48,677 bases of DNA from positions 1 to 48,677 of the IMG/VR virus record IMGVR_UViG_3300032285_000779; one strand, given 5' to 3'. This stretch comes from a virus. A program made the position numbers and the translations under genes. Below, piece by piece: positions 8,719 through 14,971 of the stretch. The notes below the pieces were generated by a model. That model was not told the DNA's origin and made no database searches. It was given only the letters and a program-made list of their open reading frames with translations. Every line of letters begins with the position of its first letter. The stretch's first letter is position 1.

Positions 8719-8734
8719 TGGTATACTAGATGCA
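8719..8734 (+). promoter_or_regulatory. Extended -10 promoter for the early operon
   Basis: TGGTATACT (8719-8727) matches the extended -10 form TGnTATAAT at all but one position. There is no good -35 at 16-18 bases, as is allowed for extended -10 promoters. The predicted transcript start is near 8734, the first base of a hairpin. Confidence 0.6.
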
Positions 8735-8787
8735 TCGATTGGGAGTTCCAGTCGATAGGTTGCCTCGCCCGTCTGCGAGGCTTTTTT
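8734..8787 (+). ncRNA. Two-hairpin leader RNA with intrinsic terminator
   Basis: Starting at the predicted transcript start, ATCGA-T-TGG (8734-8742) pairs with CCA-G-TCGAT (8748-8756) around a 5-base loop. GCCTCGC (8762-8768) then pairs with GCGAGGC (8775-8781), followed by six T. The second hairpin is a textbook intrinsic terminator placed before the first early gene. The leader may therefore be an attenuator, a short ncRNA, or an RNA-based antitermination site. Which of these applies cannot be told from sequence. Confidence 0.5.
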
Positions 8788-8803
8788 ATTTGGAGTCGTC
8801 ATC

Positions 8804-9178
8804 ATGACTAAATCATTCAATCGTTCTGCTGTATTCGCTGTGTTCAATCTTGCGGACAAAGAGTCCGCCAGTTTTACTGAACAACTACTTGAGCTTGGCA
8901 TCGGGTCACGCGCAGATGCGAGGCCACTTGCAATGGAGTGGGCATCTAAGAAGTACGGCGTGGCTATCAAGGATGGTCAACGCGGGCTTACCTTTGTGAA
9001 GCGTGACACAGACGCTGAGCGTGCAATGAACCGCGTGCTTCAGGTTTGCTTCCCTAGCGCAGACAAGCCCAAGTCTGGTAAAGCTATTGCCAACAAGTCA
9101 GACCCAGTCGAGTTGGCACTCAAGAAGTACAACGCACTGAGCGCAAGTGAGAAGCGTCGCTTCCTCAAGTCAATCTGA
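8804..9178 (+). CDS. Early protein of unknown function (124 aa)
   Basis: First gene of the plus-strand operon, 124 aa, with a TTTGGAG ribosome site directly after the leader terminator. It is basic and mostly helical. A middle section reads SRADARPLAMEWASKKYG, followed by a Lys-rich hinge and a C-terminal helix ending in SASEKRRFLKSI. No family recognised. Its coding sequence contains a copy of the GCGGAC hairpin (8852-8868), and another hairpin abuts its stop. As the first early product it could be a host-takeover or regulatory protein, but that is position only. Confidence 0.7.
   Translation: MTKSFNRSAVFAVFNLADKESASFTEQLLELGIGSRADARPLAMEWASKKYGVAIKDGQRGLTFVKRDTDAERAMNRVLQVCFPSADKPKSGKAIANKSDPVELALKKYNALSASEKRRFLKSI
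8852..8868 (+). repeat. GCGGAC hairpin copy 1 (in coding sequence)
   Basis: GCGGAC-AAAGA-GTCCGC, a perfect 6-bp stem inside the gene at 8804. Confidence 0.55.
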
Positions 9179-9193
9179 CGGACAGTTTGTCCG
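9179..9193 (+). repeat. GGACA hairpin copy 2
   Basis: CGGACA-GTT-TGTCCG immediately after the stop codon at 9176-9178. It has the same core and loop as copies 4 and 5. Confidence 0.7.
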
Positions 9194-9213
9194 CGAGTTT
9201 CTCAATCAATCAC

Positions 9214-9245
9214 GCGGGCGAGGTCTGCCCGCTGTTTCTTTTCTT
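9214..9245 (+). terminator. Hairpin with weak T-rich tail
   Basis: GCGGGC (9214-9219) pairs with GCCCGC (9227-9232), followed by TGTTTCTTTTCTT. This is a weak terminator or processing hairpin between two early genes. Confidence 0.4.
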
Positions 9246-9264
9246 GTCAATCTAGGAGTTCATC

Positions 9265-9435
9265 ATGAGCAACAACAAGTTCTTAGCCTTTGCCGCAATC
9301 CTTTTCACCCTCTGCGTCGTCATTGCCATCTATCTCGGATGGGACTCTGACGGCTTCTACATACGCCAAGTACTTCTCATACTTGCAGGCTACATCATGG
9401 CAGTCGTCATCAACATCGTTAACGAAATGGAGTAA
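9265..9435 (+). CDS. Small two-helix membrane protein (56 aa)
   Basis: A 56-aa reading frame starting MSNNKF with a TAGGAG ribosome site 6 bases upstream. Two hydrophobic stretches, about residues 6-25 (FLAFAAILFTLCVVIAIYLG) and 36-52 (VLLILAGYIMAVVINIV), are separated by a short acidic, aromatic turn. It is therefore a likely inner-membrane hairpin protein. It is followed after five bases by the next gene, whose ribosome site is within its last codons. Function is unknown. Early position argues against a holin, although a two-span topology would fit a class II holin. Confidence 0.7.
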   Translation: MSNNKFLAFAAILFTLCVVIAIYLGWDSDGFYIRQVLLILAGYIMAVVINIVNEME

Positions 9436-9440
9436 TCATC

Positions 9441-9641
9441 ATGAGCAACAAGAACAAACACTATGCCCTGCACCAAATGCGCGAACTGCGTAAAGACTTC
9501 GTTGCCATGCGCGACCAATGGGAGAAAGACCCACGCGCAGTCATGCAACGCAAGGCACAACTACGCGCACAACTTGCCGAGGAATCCATGCAAGAGTGGG
9601 AGACCATCAAGCGCGAATCCAAACAACTTCGCCTCCTCTAA
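9441..9641 (+). CDS. Small basic helical protein (66 aa), unknown
   Basis: A 66-aa, highly charged protein that is almost entirely helix-forming (REL, KDF, MRDQWEKDPRAVMQRKAQL, EESMQEWETIKRESK). It may form a coiled coil or bind nucleic acid. It starts with a GGAG site in the end of the membrane-protein gene and ends a few bases before a GCGGACA hairpin. No family recognised. Confidence 0.6.
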   Translation: MSNKNKHYALHQMRELRKDFVAMRDQWEKDPRAVMQRKAQLRAQLAEESMQEWETIKRESKQLRLL

Positions 9642-9644
9642 CTC

Positions 9645-9661
9645 GCGGACAACTTGTCCGC
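9645..9661 (+). repeat. GCGGACA hairpin copy 3
   Basis: GCGGACA-ACT-TGTCCGC, a 7-bp perfect stem preceded by AACTC as in copies 4 and 5. It lies just after the stop of the gene at 9441. Confidence 0.7.
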
Positions 9662-9717
9662 CACCATCTCTCCACAACTTGTTGTGGAGAAGTACAAAAA
9701 GTGTTGTTTTTTTACAC

Positions 9718-9974
9718 ATACCCACCACTTTACACAAGTGGACACCCACATGGGTATCGCGCAACCCGCGTGGATACTAGCGGTAACAGTCCACTGGTCC
9801 ACAATACCCATATATATAAATACCTTTTTCATTTAGATATATATATCTGTATGTTCGTGGGTATGTATTCTTTTCTTTGTTTTCAAGTTTGCCTTAGTGT
9901 TCTTGAAAAATGGTGGGTATCTTGGTCGAGGATAGTTAAAATGTCAGTGTTCATGCGGCTTTTCACATACCCAC
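9718..9974. repeat. Six ATACCCA/TGGGTAT iterons
   Basis: ATACCCA occurs on the plus strand at 9718, 9804 and 9967, and as TGGGTAT at 9751, 9858 and 9914. Most copies extend to ATACCCAC/GTGGGTAT. Successive distances are 33, 53, 54, 56 and 53 bases, close to whole helical turns, so the sites would face the same side of the DNA. An AT-rich segment lies between copies 3 and 4. This is the pattern of an initiator or regulator binding array. Confidence 0.6.
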
Positions 9975-9999
9975 TACAAGTGGACCACCTTGTAGACTG

Positions 10000-10032
10000 G
10001 TGGGCCAGTTACAAAACCAAGTGGGCCAGTTA
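10000..10032 (+). repeat. 12-base direct repeat before the Zn-ribbon gene
   Basis: GTGGGCCAGTTA occurs at 10000-10011 and 10021-10032, 21 bases apart (two helical turns), directly upstream of the ribosome site for the gene at 10056. Likely a tandem protein-binding site. Confidence 0.55.
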
Positions 10033-10055
10033 GCCCCAAACTATAAGGAGAAAGT

Positions 10056-10733
10056 ATGCAAATTAAAAATTGCACCAAGTGCGGCGAGTCACACGACATC
10101 GCCCAATTCAGGTACCTTGCCACGCTAGCGCAGACAAAGAAGTGGGGCAAGGCAGGCAATGTGCGCATGGAAGTGGAGTCGAAGTACTGCAAGAACTGCA
10201 GACCCAAACGCAAACCACCCTCTCAACTCAGCGCCAAAGAGATACACAACCGCGTGCAATCGGGCGACATGAGTGAGTACACCGCCAAGATGTTGCGTGC
10301 CAAGCTAGCCCGAGACGAGCGCAACAAGCAGGCGATGGCGGCACGCAAGCGATGGGAGAAGGTGTGGAGTGCCGAGCTCAAGGAAGTACTCAAGCCCATC
10401 GCCAAGGAAATCATCAGCGCCCGCAACACATGGCACTACGCCAGAGACAAGGGCTATGTCGACAAGGCGGTGTTCTATCACGAGTACATGGGGCTACTGA
10501 TTCACGAGAAAACCCACGCCGACATGAACTACGCCATCAAACCGCGCCGTCCCTCATCCTCAAGGTGGGCGGACTACATACATCCAAATGTATTCACAAG
10601 GGTCAGAGAGATGTGGGCACTCCTGCCCCCGAGTTTCAAGCACTCACACATACCACTGCTAATTAAATACCGCCCCGATGGGGCTCAACTCGCGGACAGT
10701 TTGTCCGCAACAACTCAAGGAGAAAGCAAATGA
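10056..10733 (+). CDS. Zinc-ribbon protein (225 aa), unknown
   Basis: A 225-aa basic protein. The N-terminus has CTKC (C6, C9) and a second pair in YCKNC (C45, C48), spacing that fits a zinc ribbon. A long basic helical region (about 60-115) and an aromatic C-terminal domain follow. The start has AAGGAGAAAG. Its last codons read through hairpin copy 4, so that repeat adds a short tail to the protein. It overlaps the next gene by ATGA. A nucleic-acid-binding role is likely. Lying just downstream of the iteron array, it is a candidate partner for it, but that is inference. Confidence 0.7.
   Translation: MQIKNCTKCGESHDIAQFRYLATLAQTKKWGKAGNVRMEVESKYCKNCRPKRKPPSQLSAKEIHNRVQSGDMSEYTAKMLRAKLARDERNKQAMAARKRWEKVWSAELKEVLKPIAKEIISARNTWHYARDKGYVDKAVFYHEYMGLLIHEKTHADMNYAIKPRRPSSSRWADYIHPNVFTRVREMWALLPPSFKHSHIPLLIKYRPDGAQLADSLSATTQGESK
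10692..10708 (+). repeat. GCGGACA hairpin copy 4
   Basis: GCGGACA-GTT-TGTCCGC in the last codons of the gene at 10056, just before the AAGGAG of the next gene. Confidence 0.7.
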
Positions 10734-10897
10734 CAGATGAAGAAAAATACCCAACCTACCACGATGTGATTGACGCAGTCATAGCGCAGATCAAGGTTGA
10801 CTTAGCCAAAGAGGACGAGACAGCCATCGTCGAGTTACTGGCACGCCTACCACGCAAGGTGTTGCTGTCCTATTTACCAGAGGAGGAAACAAAATGA
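10730..10897 (+). CDS. Small acidic protein (55 aa), unknown
   Basis: A 55-aa reading frame joined by ATGA overlaps to both neighbours and preceded by AAGGAGAAAGC. It starts MTDEEKYPTYHDVI, continues as a helix-rich acidic sequence (LAKEDETAIVELLARLP) and ends EEETK. The double overlap and strong ribosome site make it very likely translated. No function recognised. Confidence 0.65.
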   Translation: MTDEEKYPTYHDVIDAVIAQIKVDLAKEDETAIVELLARLPRKVLLSYLPEEETK

Positions 10898-11052
10898 ACT
10901 TAGTAGAAGAAGCATTGACAGGACACTGGGGCCCGAAGTGTTCTGAGTACGAGGAAGGGTGCATTGTGTGTGACGCATGGCGTCAGTACGAGAACCTTGT
11001 GACCTATGGCACAAGTAAACCAAAAGAGGAGGAAACCATGCCTAATTCATAG
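10894..11052 (+). CDS. Small Cys-containing protein (52 aa), unknown
   Basis: A 52-aa frame starting in an ATGA overlap with the previous gene and preceded by GAGGAGG. Cysteines at residues 16, 23 and 26 (KCSEYEEGCIVC) could bind a metal. The tail KPKEEETMPNS contains a second GAGGAGG plus ATG, encoding only MPNS, perhaps the remnant of a deleted downstream gene. Function unknown. Confidence 0.6.
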   Translation: MNLVEEALTGHWGPKCSEYEEGCIVCDAWRQYENLVTYGTSKPKEEETMPNS

Positions 11053-11104
11053 ACAACAACCCGAGAGAACGGTCATTTCTTTTTTATCGCTTGTTTTTTA
11101 ACTC

Positions 11105-11130
11105 GCGGACAGTTTGTCCGCATCTTTTTA
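11105..11130 (+). repeat. GCGGACA hairpin copy 5 with T-rich tail
   Basis: GCGGACA-GTT-TGTCCGC (11105-11121) followed by ATCTTTTTATT, so it could act as a terminator. The following bases (CTTTTTATTTGGAGT, then ATCATG) repeat the leader of the first early gene at about 8781-8806. Confidence 0.7.
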
Positions 11131-11145
11131 TTTGGAGTATTTATC

Positions 11146-11568
11146 ATGGAACAAATCAATCAAACAGTTCAAACACCAACAGTCCCACAAATCACACAGC
11201 CTACATCTGCGCTGATGACCACGCTCATGGCGCTCGTTGACAACTACATCCGCGACATCGTCATCGACCAAGTCAGCCGCATCATGGTCAATCACACGAC
11301 CCTGCGAGCTATCGACGAGGGCTTCAAAGAGCAGATCAAGGAGATAGTGGGCGAGGTTGTGGAAGTGGCTATCGCTAACCATGTGGACGACGAGTATCAC
11401 ATCAGCGAGGACGCCATCACAGACATCGCAACGACAGTAGTTGAAGATCACGACTTCGACAGTCAAATCAGCGACGCAGTCAACGATGCAATCAACGACT
11501 TCGACTTCGAAGATATTGTGCGTACCGCAATCAAGGACAACATCACATTCTCAGTAACAGTGGACTAA
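11146..11568 (+). CDS. Very acidic protein (140 aa), unknown
   Basis: A 140-aa protein with a Thr/Gln/Pro-rich start (residues 1-22), then helical segments and a strongly acidic second half rich in D, I and V (VEDHDFDSQISDAVNDAIND). Such acidic early phage proteins often act as DNA mimics or bind basic host proteins, but nothing specific shows that here. It has a TTTGGAG site in a leader copied from the first early gene. No family recognised. Confidence 0.65.
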   Translation: MEQINQTVQTPTVPQITQPTSALMTTLMALVDNYIRDIVIDQVSRIMVNHTTLRAIDEGFKEQIKEIVGEVVEVAIANHVDDEYHISEDAITDIATTVVEDHDFDSQISDAVNDAINDFDFEDIVRTAIKDNITFSVTVD

Positions 11569-11578
11569 TGGAGGCAAC

Positions 11579-12241
11579 ATGGAAACAACAACGCAACCCC
11601 TTGCGTTCGATGAACTCCCATACCAAGCGAAGCACCACGCTATCGCTGAGTACGGCCAACCGCCTGACGACTGGCATGAAGAGATCATCCAACGCGCTAA
11701 AGAGGAGGGCCCCGAGAGGGGCTTCAACATCGACGAGATCTTGTTCACAGGCTTTCACTCACAAGGTGACGGCGCATCGTGGACTGGGTTTGTCGATCTT
11801 GCAACATTTATCGCATACCACAGCAAACCAGAGGACGCTGACTACGCGCAGTACACAGTACTCGCAGAGTTAATTAAAGATGGTTGGTGTGAGGGTCATG
11901 TAGTGATAAGCAGGAGTGGCTTCTACTACAACCACAGTGGCACGATGCGTAGCGCAGGTGTTGACGATCGCATCCACTACGCAGAGGATGACTCAGTAGT
12001 AGATCGTGGTATCTTGGAAGGTGCCAATGTGAAAGAGCTTGCGCGATCTATTGACACCGACTATCTGTTCAACCAACTCGACGAGTGGCTACTGAGCAAA
12101 GCGCAGAAGTATGCGGATGAGATATACAAACAACTACGAGAAGAGTACGAAGGCTATACAAGCGACGAGTACTTCAAAGAACTGTGCGACATCAACGGAT
12201 GGCGCTTCGATAAACGCGGTATCTTAATCAACGAGGAGTAA
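11579..12241 (+). CDS. Conserved phage protein with GFxSQGDGAS motif (220 aa)
   Basis: A 220-aa acidic protein with the motif LFTGFHSQGDGASWTGFVDL at about residues 55-74. I associate this motif with a widespread phage and plasmid family of unknown function. The C-terminal half is helical and charged, with a pattern of aromatic and acidic residues (YEGYTSDEYFKEL). The ribosome site is a GGAGG 10 bases after the previous stop. It is followed four bases later by another gene in the same operon. Role unknown, with host takeover or regulation as possibilities. Confidence 0.62.
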   Translation: METTTQPLAFDELPYQAKHHAIAEYGQPPDDWHEEIIQRAKEEGPERGFNIDEILFTGFHSQGDGASWTGFVDLATFIAYHSKPEDADYAQYTVLAELIKDGWCEGHVVISRSGFYYNHSGTMRSAGVDDRIHYAEDDSVVDRGILEGANVKELARSIDTDYLFNQLDEWLLSKAQKYADEIYKQLREEYEGYTSDEYFKELCDINGWRFDKRGILINEE

Positions 12242-12244
12242 ATC

Positions 12245-12667
12245 ATGGGATACAGATCAGATGTAGCGTATGTCATCAAGTTCAGTGACATTGAGACGCG
12301 AGACAACTTCATCACACTAATGCTTGCGAAGAACAACCCACAAACTACGCAGGCAATACAAGAGTGTGAGTATGGGTACGAGGATGACCCCATCATTACA
12401 TACGAGGCGTTCAATGTGAAGTGGTACGACAGCTTCGAAGATGTAAAGTCACACAACAACTTACTGCGCGACGCAGTAGAGATTTTTAAACACAAAGGAG
12501 GGAGGTATAGATTTGTAGGCGTCGGTGAAGATGGCGCTGAGGATTTCAGAGAGGATGATGACGAGGGCGACTTGTATGAGTACATCAGTACAGTGCATGA
12601 GGTACGCACAGAGTTCCCTAGCATCCGCGCAGGATTTTCAACTTTAACAACCAACGAACAGGAGTAA
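12245..12667 (+). CDS. Conserved phage protein of MGYRSDV type (140 aa)
   Basis: A 140-aa acidic alpha/beta protein beginning MGYRSDVAYVIKFSD, an N-terminus I recognise from a family of small phage and plasmid proteins without known function. Central part KWYDSFEDVKS, then KGGRYRFVGVGEDG and an acidic loop EDDDEGD. The start codon is set by the GAGGAG overlapping the stop of the preceding gene. The two genes probably form a translational unit. Confidence 0.62.
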   Translation: MGYRSDVAYVIKFSDIETRDNFITLMLAKNNPQTTQAIQECEYGYEDDPIITYEAFNVKWYDSFEDVKSHNNLLRDAVEIFKHKGGRYRFVGVGEDGAEDFREDDDEGDLYEYISTVHEVRTEFPSIRAGFSTLTTNEQE

Positions 12668-12672
12668 ATATC

Positions 12673-13650
12673 ATGGCATATGTGTGCAGAAATTATGACG
12701 AGGCATTGGCAACATTCGCAATGCGAGGTGCAGTACGCAGTAGCAAGTGGCAACCCAACGAGAGACCGCTTGACCCCAAGCCTGTGGCGCATCATCGAAT
12801 CATCCAAGGTAGCAATGCTTACGGCAACTACTTCGACATCAAGCTGTACCAAACTATCATGGCGCGGTTCTACGAGCCCAAGGTAGAAGAAGATGGCAGG
12901 CGTGTGCATCGCAGGTTGTATATGGGTCACGGCTCGCAGACAAGCAGACAGTTCATGTCGCATACGCTACGCGTTGAGTGTGGTGCCAACACATTGTGGA
13001 GTGATGGCGTGCATGCAGATGAGCGCATCATCTTGCCTATCTACACCAAGCACTTCATGTATGACGAGGGCGTGCCGTTCAGTTTAGATTCGTACTGGAC
13101 TGACACAGAGCTCAACACTCTGCGCTCAAAGCACACACCGCACTACCGACTAGTCGCGGACAAAGATGTCCGCCAGTTCAAGCAACGCGTTGCCACACAC
13201 TTCGAGCCATACATCATGCTTGCACAGATGCGTATGCCTGAGTTCAAAGCTGAGTGCAAGATTGATCGTCGCTTCGGTGTCAAGTTCGGTGGCGAGGGAT
13301 TCAATCGCGGCTACTACCAAGCTGTTAACGAGATGTGGCAAGACCCCGAGCCAAGGCAAGCCGCCATTGATGTGTTCTTTGAGATGTGTCAGAAAGCCTA
13401 CGACATCATCGCATCCAAGCGCGGTATGGACCAAGCTGACTTCCATGTAGCAGGCACATGGTGGAACCGAAGCAATCAGCCAGAGAGCACAGTCGACGAC
13501 TTGGCCAAGCCAATCGAGATGCCTGAGTTCAGGCGTGCCATCCTCGACAGGATACAGAAATATGTTGGTAGCGACTCGCTCAAGAAACCAGAGGAGGTGA
13601 AACAATTCCCTAAGAATTCTGAATACCCGCGTAGTAATATCCACTACTGA
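12673..13650 (+). CDS. Unknown phage protein (325 aa)
   Basis: A 325-aa soluble protein, rich in aromatic and basic residues, with no signal peptide or membrane segment. It contains HRRLYMGHGSQTSRQFMSHT (about 80-99) and FGVKFGGEGFNRGYYQAVNE (about 201-220), both resembling conserved-core patches, but I do not recognise the family. A GCGGACA hairpin lies in-frame at 13156. It is the last gene before the 13682 operator-promoter, so it ends the first early transcription unit. An AGGAG site sets the start. Confidence 0.62.
   Translation: MAYVCRNYDEALATFAMRGAVRSSKWQPNERPLDPKPVAHHRIIQGSNAYGNYFDIKLYQTIMARFYEPKVEEDGRRVHRRLYMGHGSQTSRQFMSHTLRVECGANTLWSDGVHADERIILPIYTKHFMYDEGVPFSLDSYWTDTELNTLRSKHTPHYRLVADKDVRQFKQRVATHFEPYIMLAQMRMPEFKAECKIDRRFGVKFGGEGFNRGYYQAVNEMWQDPEPRQAAIDVFFEMCQKAYDIIASKRGMDQADFHVAGTWWNRSNQPESTVDDLAKPIEMPEFRRAILDRIQKYVGSDSLKKPEEVKQFPKNSEYPRSNIHY
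13156..13173 (+). repeat. GCGGACA hairpin copy 6 (in coding sequence)
   Basis: GCGGACA-AAGA-TGTCCGC, a 7-bp stem in the gene at 12673. Its loop resembles that of copy 1. Confidence 0.6.
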
Positions 13651-13681
13651 CCTACACCTGAGTAACATCAGGGTTTCCGCT

Positions 13682-13715
13682 AGGTTGTCAAAGACTTGAC
13701 AACCTATGCTATAAT
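13682..13715 (+). promoter_or_regulatory. Promoter with perfect inverted-repeat operator
   Basis: AGGTTGTCAA (13682-13691) and TTGACAACCT (13696-13705) form a perfect 10-base inverted repeat with a 4-base spacer. TGCTATAAT (13707-13715) is an exact extended -10. A TTGTCA lies 19 bases before the -10, so the operator covers the -35 region. It drives the VWA/MoxR operon. The half-site TTGACA recurs at 26375. Confidence 0.75.
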
Positions 13716-13742
13716 TCTTTCAAACAAAACAGGAGAAGCACT

Positions 13743-14945
13743 ATGAGCTATGAGAAGATGACTCTCAATCAAAGAGTCCAAGCCGCCAACATTGACTGTA
13801 TGCGGCACCCCAAGTTCGCCTTGCTGTCAGGCGTCATCATGCTAGGTAAGAGCGAGGTGTCAGACAAGATACCAACAGCCGCGACCAATGGTCGTGACAA
13901 GAAGTATGGCGTTGACTTCATCACCCCGCTCACACGCAAGCAGATGCGCTACCTCGTACTGCACGAGAACTTCCATGTCGCACTCAAGCACTGCATCTTG
14001 TTCAAGCAGTACACACGCAAGATGCCCAAGCTCACCAACATGGCGCAGGACTATGTGGTCAACGCACTCATCGAAGAGATGGACCCCGAGTTCAAGTTCG
14101 TCGAGCGTCCTACTGAGTCGTTGCTCATTGACCGCAAGTACTTCGGTTGGTCGTTCCCACAAGTTCTCAATGACCTCATCAAGCAAGGCAAGCAAGAGCC
14201 TCAGAGTGGCGAGGGTGATGGCGAGGGCGGTGGTGACTTCGACGAGCCGCTCGATGCACATGAGGATGGTGAGTTCGACGACAACCCCATCGAGCAAGAC
14301 AAGCTTGGCAAGCAGATCGACGATGCCAACAGACAGGGCGAGATACTTGCACGCAAGCTCGCGGGTAAGGAAGCAGGCGGTCGTGACATACTCGGTACAG
14401 CCAAGGAACGCACGACTGACTGGAAGCAAGCGCTTCAAGAGTGGATTAGTTCTATCTCTGCGGGCGATGACAACTCACGCTTCTGTCCCCCCAACAAACG
14501 CTTGCTCGCATCGGGCTTCGTTATGCCATCACACTTCACTGAGTCAGTCGGTGAACTCATCCTCGCTGTCGACACATCGGGCTCTATGTATCCTTATTAC
14601 AGGTTACTCTTTGGCGAGATCGCTCGCATCTGCAACATCACCAAGCCTGCGGGTGTGCGTGTGCTTTGGTGGGACACTGCTGTGTGTGGCGACCAACAGT
14701 TCAAGCCTGCTGACTACGAGCAGATCACATCACTCATGAGTCCCAAGGGTGGTGGCGGCACAACTCCCGATGTAGTCGTTGACTATATTCGTGAGCACAA
14801 GATCGACGCCAAGGCGATCGTCTGGTTAACAGATGGTTACCTCGGTTGCGATACCCCCAATACCCCAATGCCATCTTTGTGGGGTGTGGTAGAGAACGAG
14901 TCATTCGTTCCTACTCATGGCAAAGTCCTGCGTATTTCTGTTTAA
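13743..14945 (+). CDS. VWA-like protein with metallopeptidase-like N-domain (DUF2201 type)
   Basis: A 400-aa protein in two domains. The N-terminus (about 1-140) has LHENFHVALKH, a zincin HExxH motif (H74-H78), as in the putative metallopeptidase domain DUF2201_N. A very acidic linker (155-190) follows. The C-terminal VWA domain has an intact MIDAS: DTSGSM (277-282), a Thr in GGGGTTPD (337-343) and LTDG (D364). VWA proteins of this kind partner with MoxR AAA+ ATPases, and one is encoded 26 bases downstream. The pair could be a metal-dependent protein-remodelling machine. An AGGAG site sets the start. Whether it is a peptidase is unproven. Confidence 0.82.
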   Translation: MSYEKMTLNQRVQAANIDCMRHPKFALLSGVIMLGKSEVSDKIPTAATNGRDKKYGVDFITPLTRKQMRYLVLHENFHVALKHCILFKQYTRKMPKLTNMAQDYVVNALIEEMDPEFKFVERPTESLLIDRKYFGWSFPQVLNDLIKQGKQEPQSGEGDGEGGGDFDEPLDAHEDGEFDDNPIEQDKLGKQIDDANRQGEILARKLAGKEAGGRDILGTAKERTTDWKQALQEWISSISAGDDNSRFCPPNKRLLASGFVMPSHFTESVGELILAVDTSGSMYPYYRLLFGEIARICNITKPAGVRVLWWDTAVCGDQQFKPADYEQITSLMSPKGGGGTTPDVVVDYIREHKIDAKAIVWLTDGYLGCDTPNTPMPSLWGVVENESFVPTHGKVLRISV

Positions 14946-14971
14946 TCTTTTAACTTTTGGAGAACCATATC

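Larger units (their letters stand above)
8465..8803. promoter_or_regulatory. Divergent control region between late and early operons
   Basis: This 339-base non-coding stretch separates the minus-strand late genes from the plus-strand early genes. Besides the terminator, LexA-like box, promoter and leader listed separately, it holds a perfect GAACA-G-TGTTC inverted repeat (8604-8614), a CCACGTGG palindrome (8618-8625) and an AT-rich tract (8518-8540). Read on the minus strand that tract contains TATAAA, a possible late -10 without a good -35. A TTGTCAA at 8692-8698 matches half of the operator found at 13682. Confidence 0.6.
9642..10055 (+). promoter_or_regulatory. Non-coding region, candidate origin or operator array
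   Basis: A 414-base stretch with no convincing gene. It contains hairpin copy 3, then a 10-bp stem with a CTTG tetraloop (9669-9690) followed further on by a T run (9706-9713). Six phased ATACCCA repeats, a TA-rich core (9810-9847) and a CTACAAG/CTTGTAG hairpin (9974-9995) follow. Last is a 12-base direct repeat just before the next gene. Density of repeats plus AT-richness fits an iteron origin or a control region. Confidence 0.5.

Noticed and set aside
8692-8727. TTGTCA plus TATACT as -35/-10
   Set aside because: The spacer is 24 bases, too long. The extended -10 explains the promoter better.
8560-8811. 83-aa frame in the divergent control region
   Set aside because: GTG start without a ribosome site. 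It runs through the promoter and leader terminator.
9669-9690. 10-bp stem with CTTG loop as a terminator or tRNA part
   Set aside because: The T run starts 15 bases after the stem and there is no cloverleaf, so it is kept only as a hairpin in the non-coding region.
9518-10033. 171-aa frame across the iteron region
   Set aside because: Starts inside the 66-aa gene in another frame, has an odd composition and covers repeats and hairpins.
13696-13715. TTGACA and TATAAT as a standard -35/-10 pair
   Set aside because: Only 8 bases separate them. The TTGACA is the right half of the operator, and the -10 works as an extended -10.
13888-14739. 283-aa frame overlapping the VWA gene
   Set aside because: Ser/Thr/Arg-rich out-of-frame translation. 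The VWA frame has clear HExxH and MIDAS motifs.
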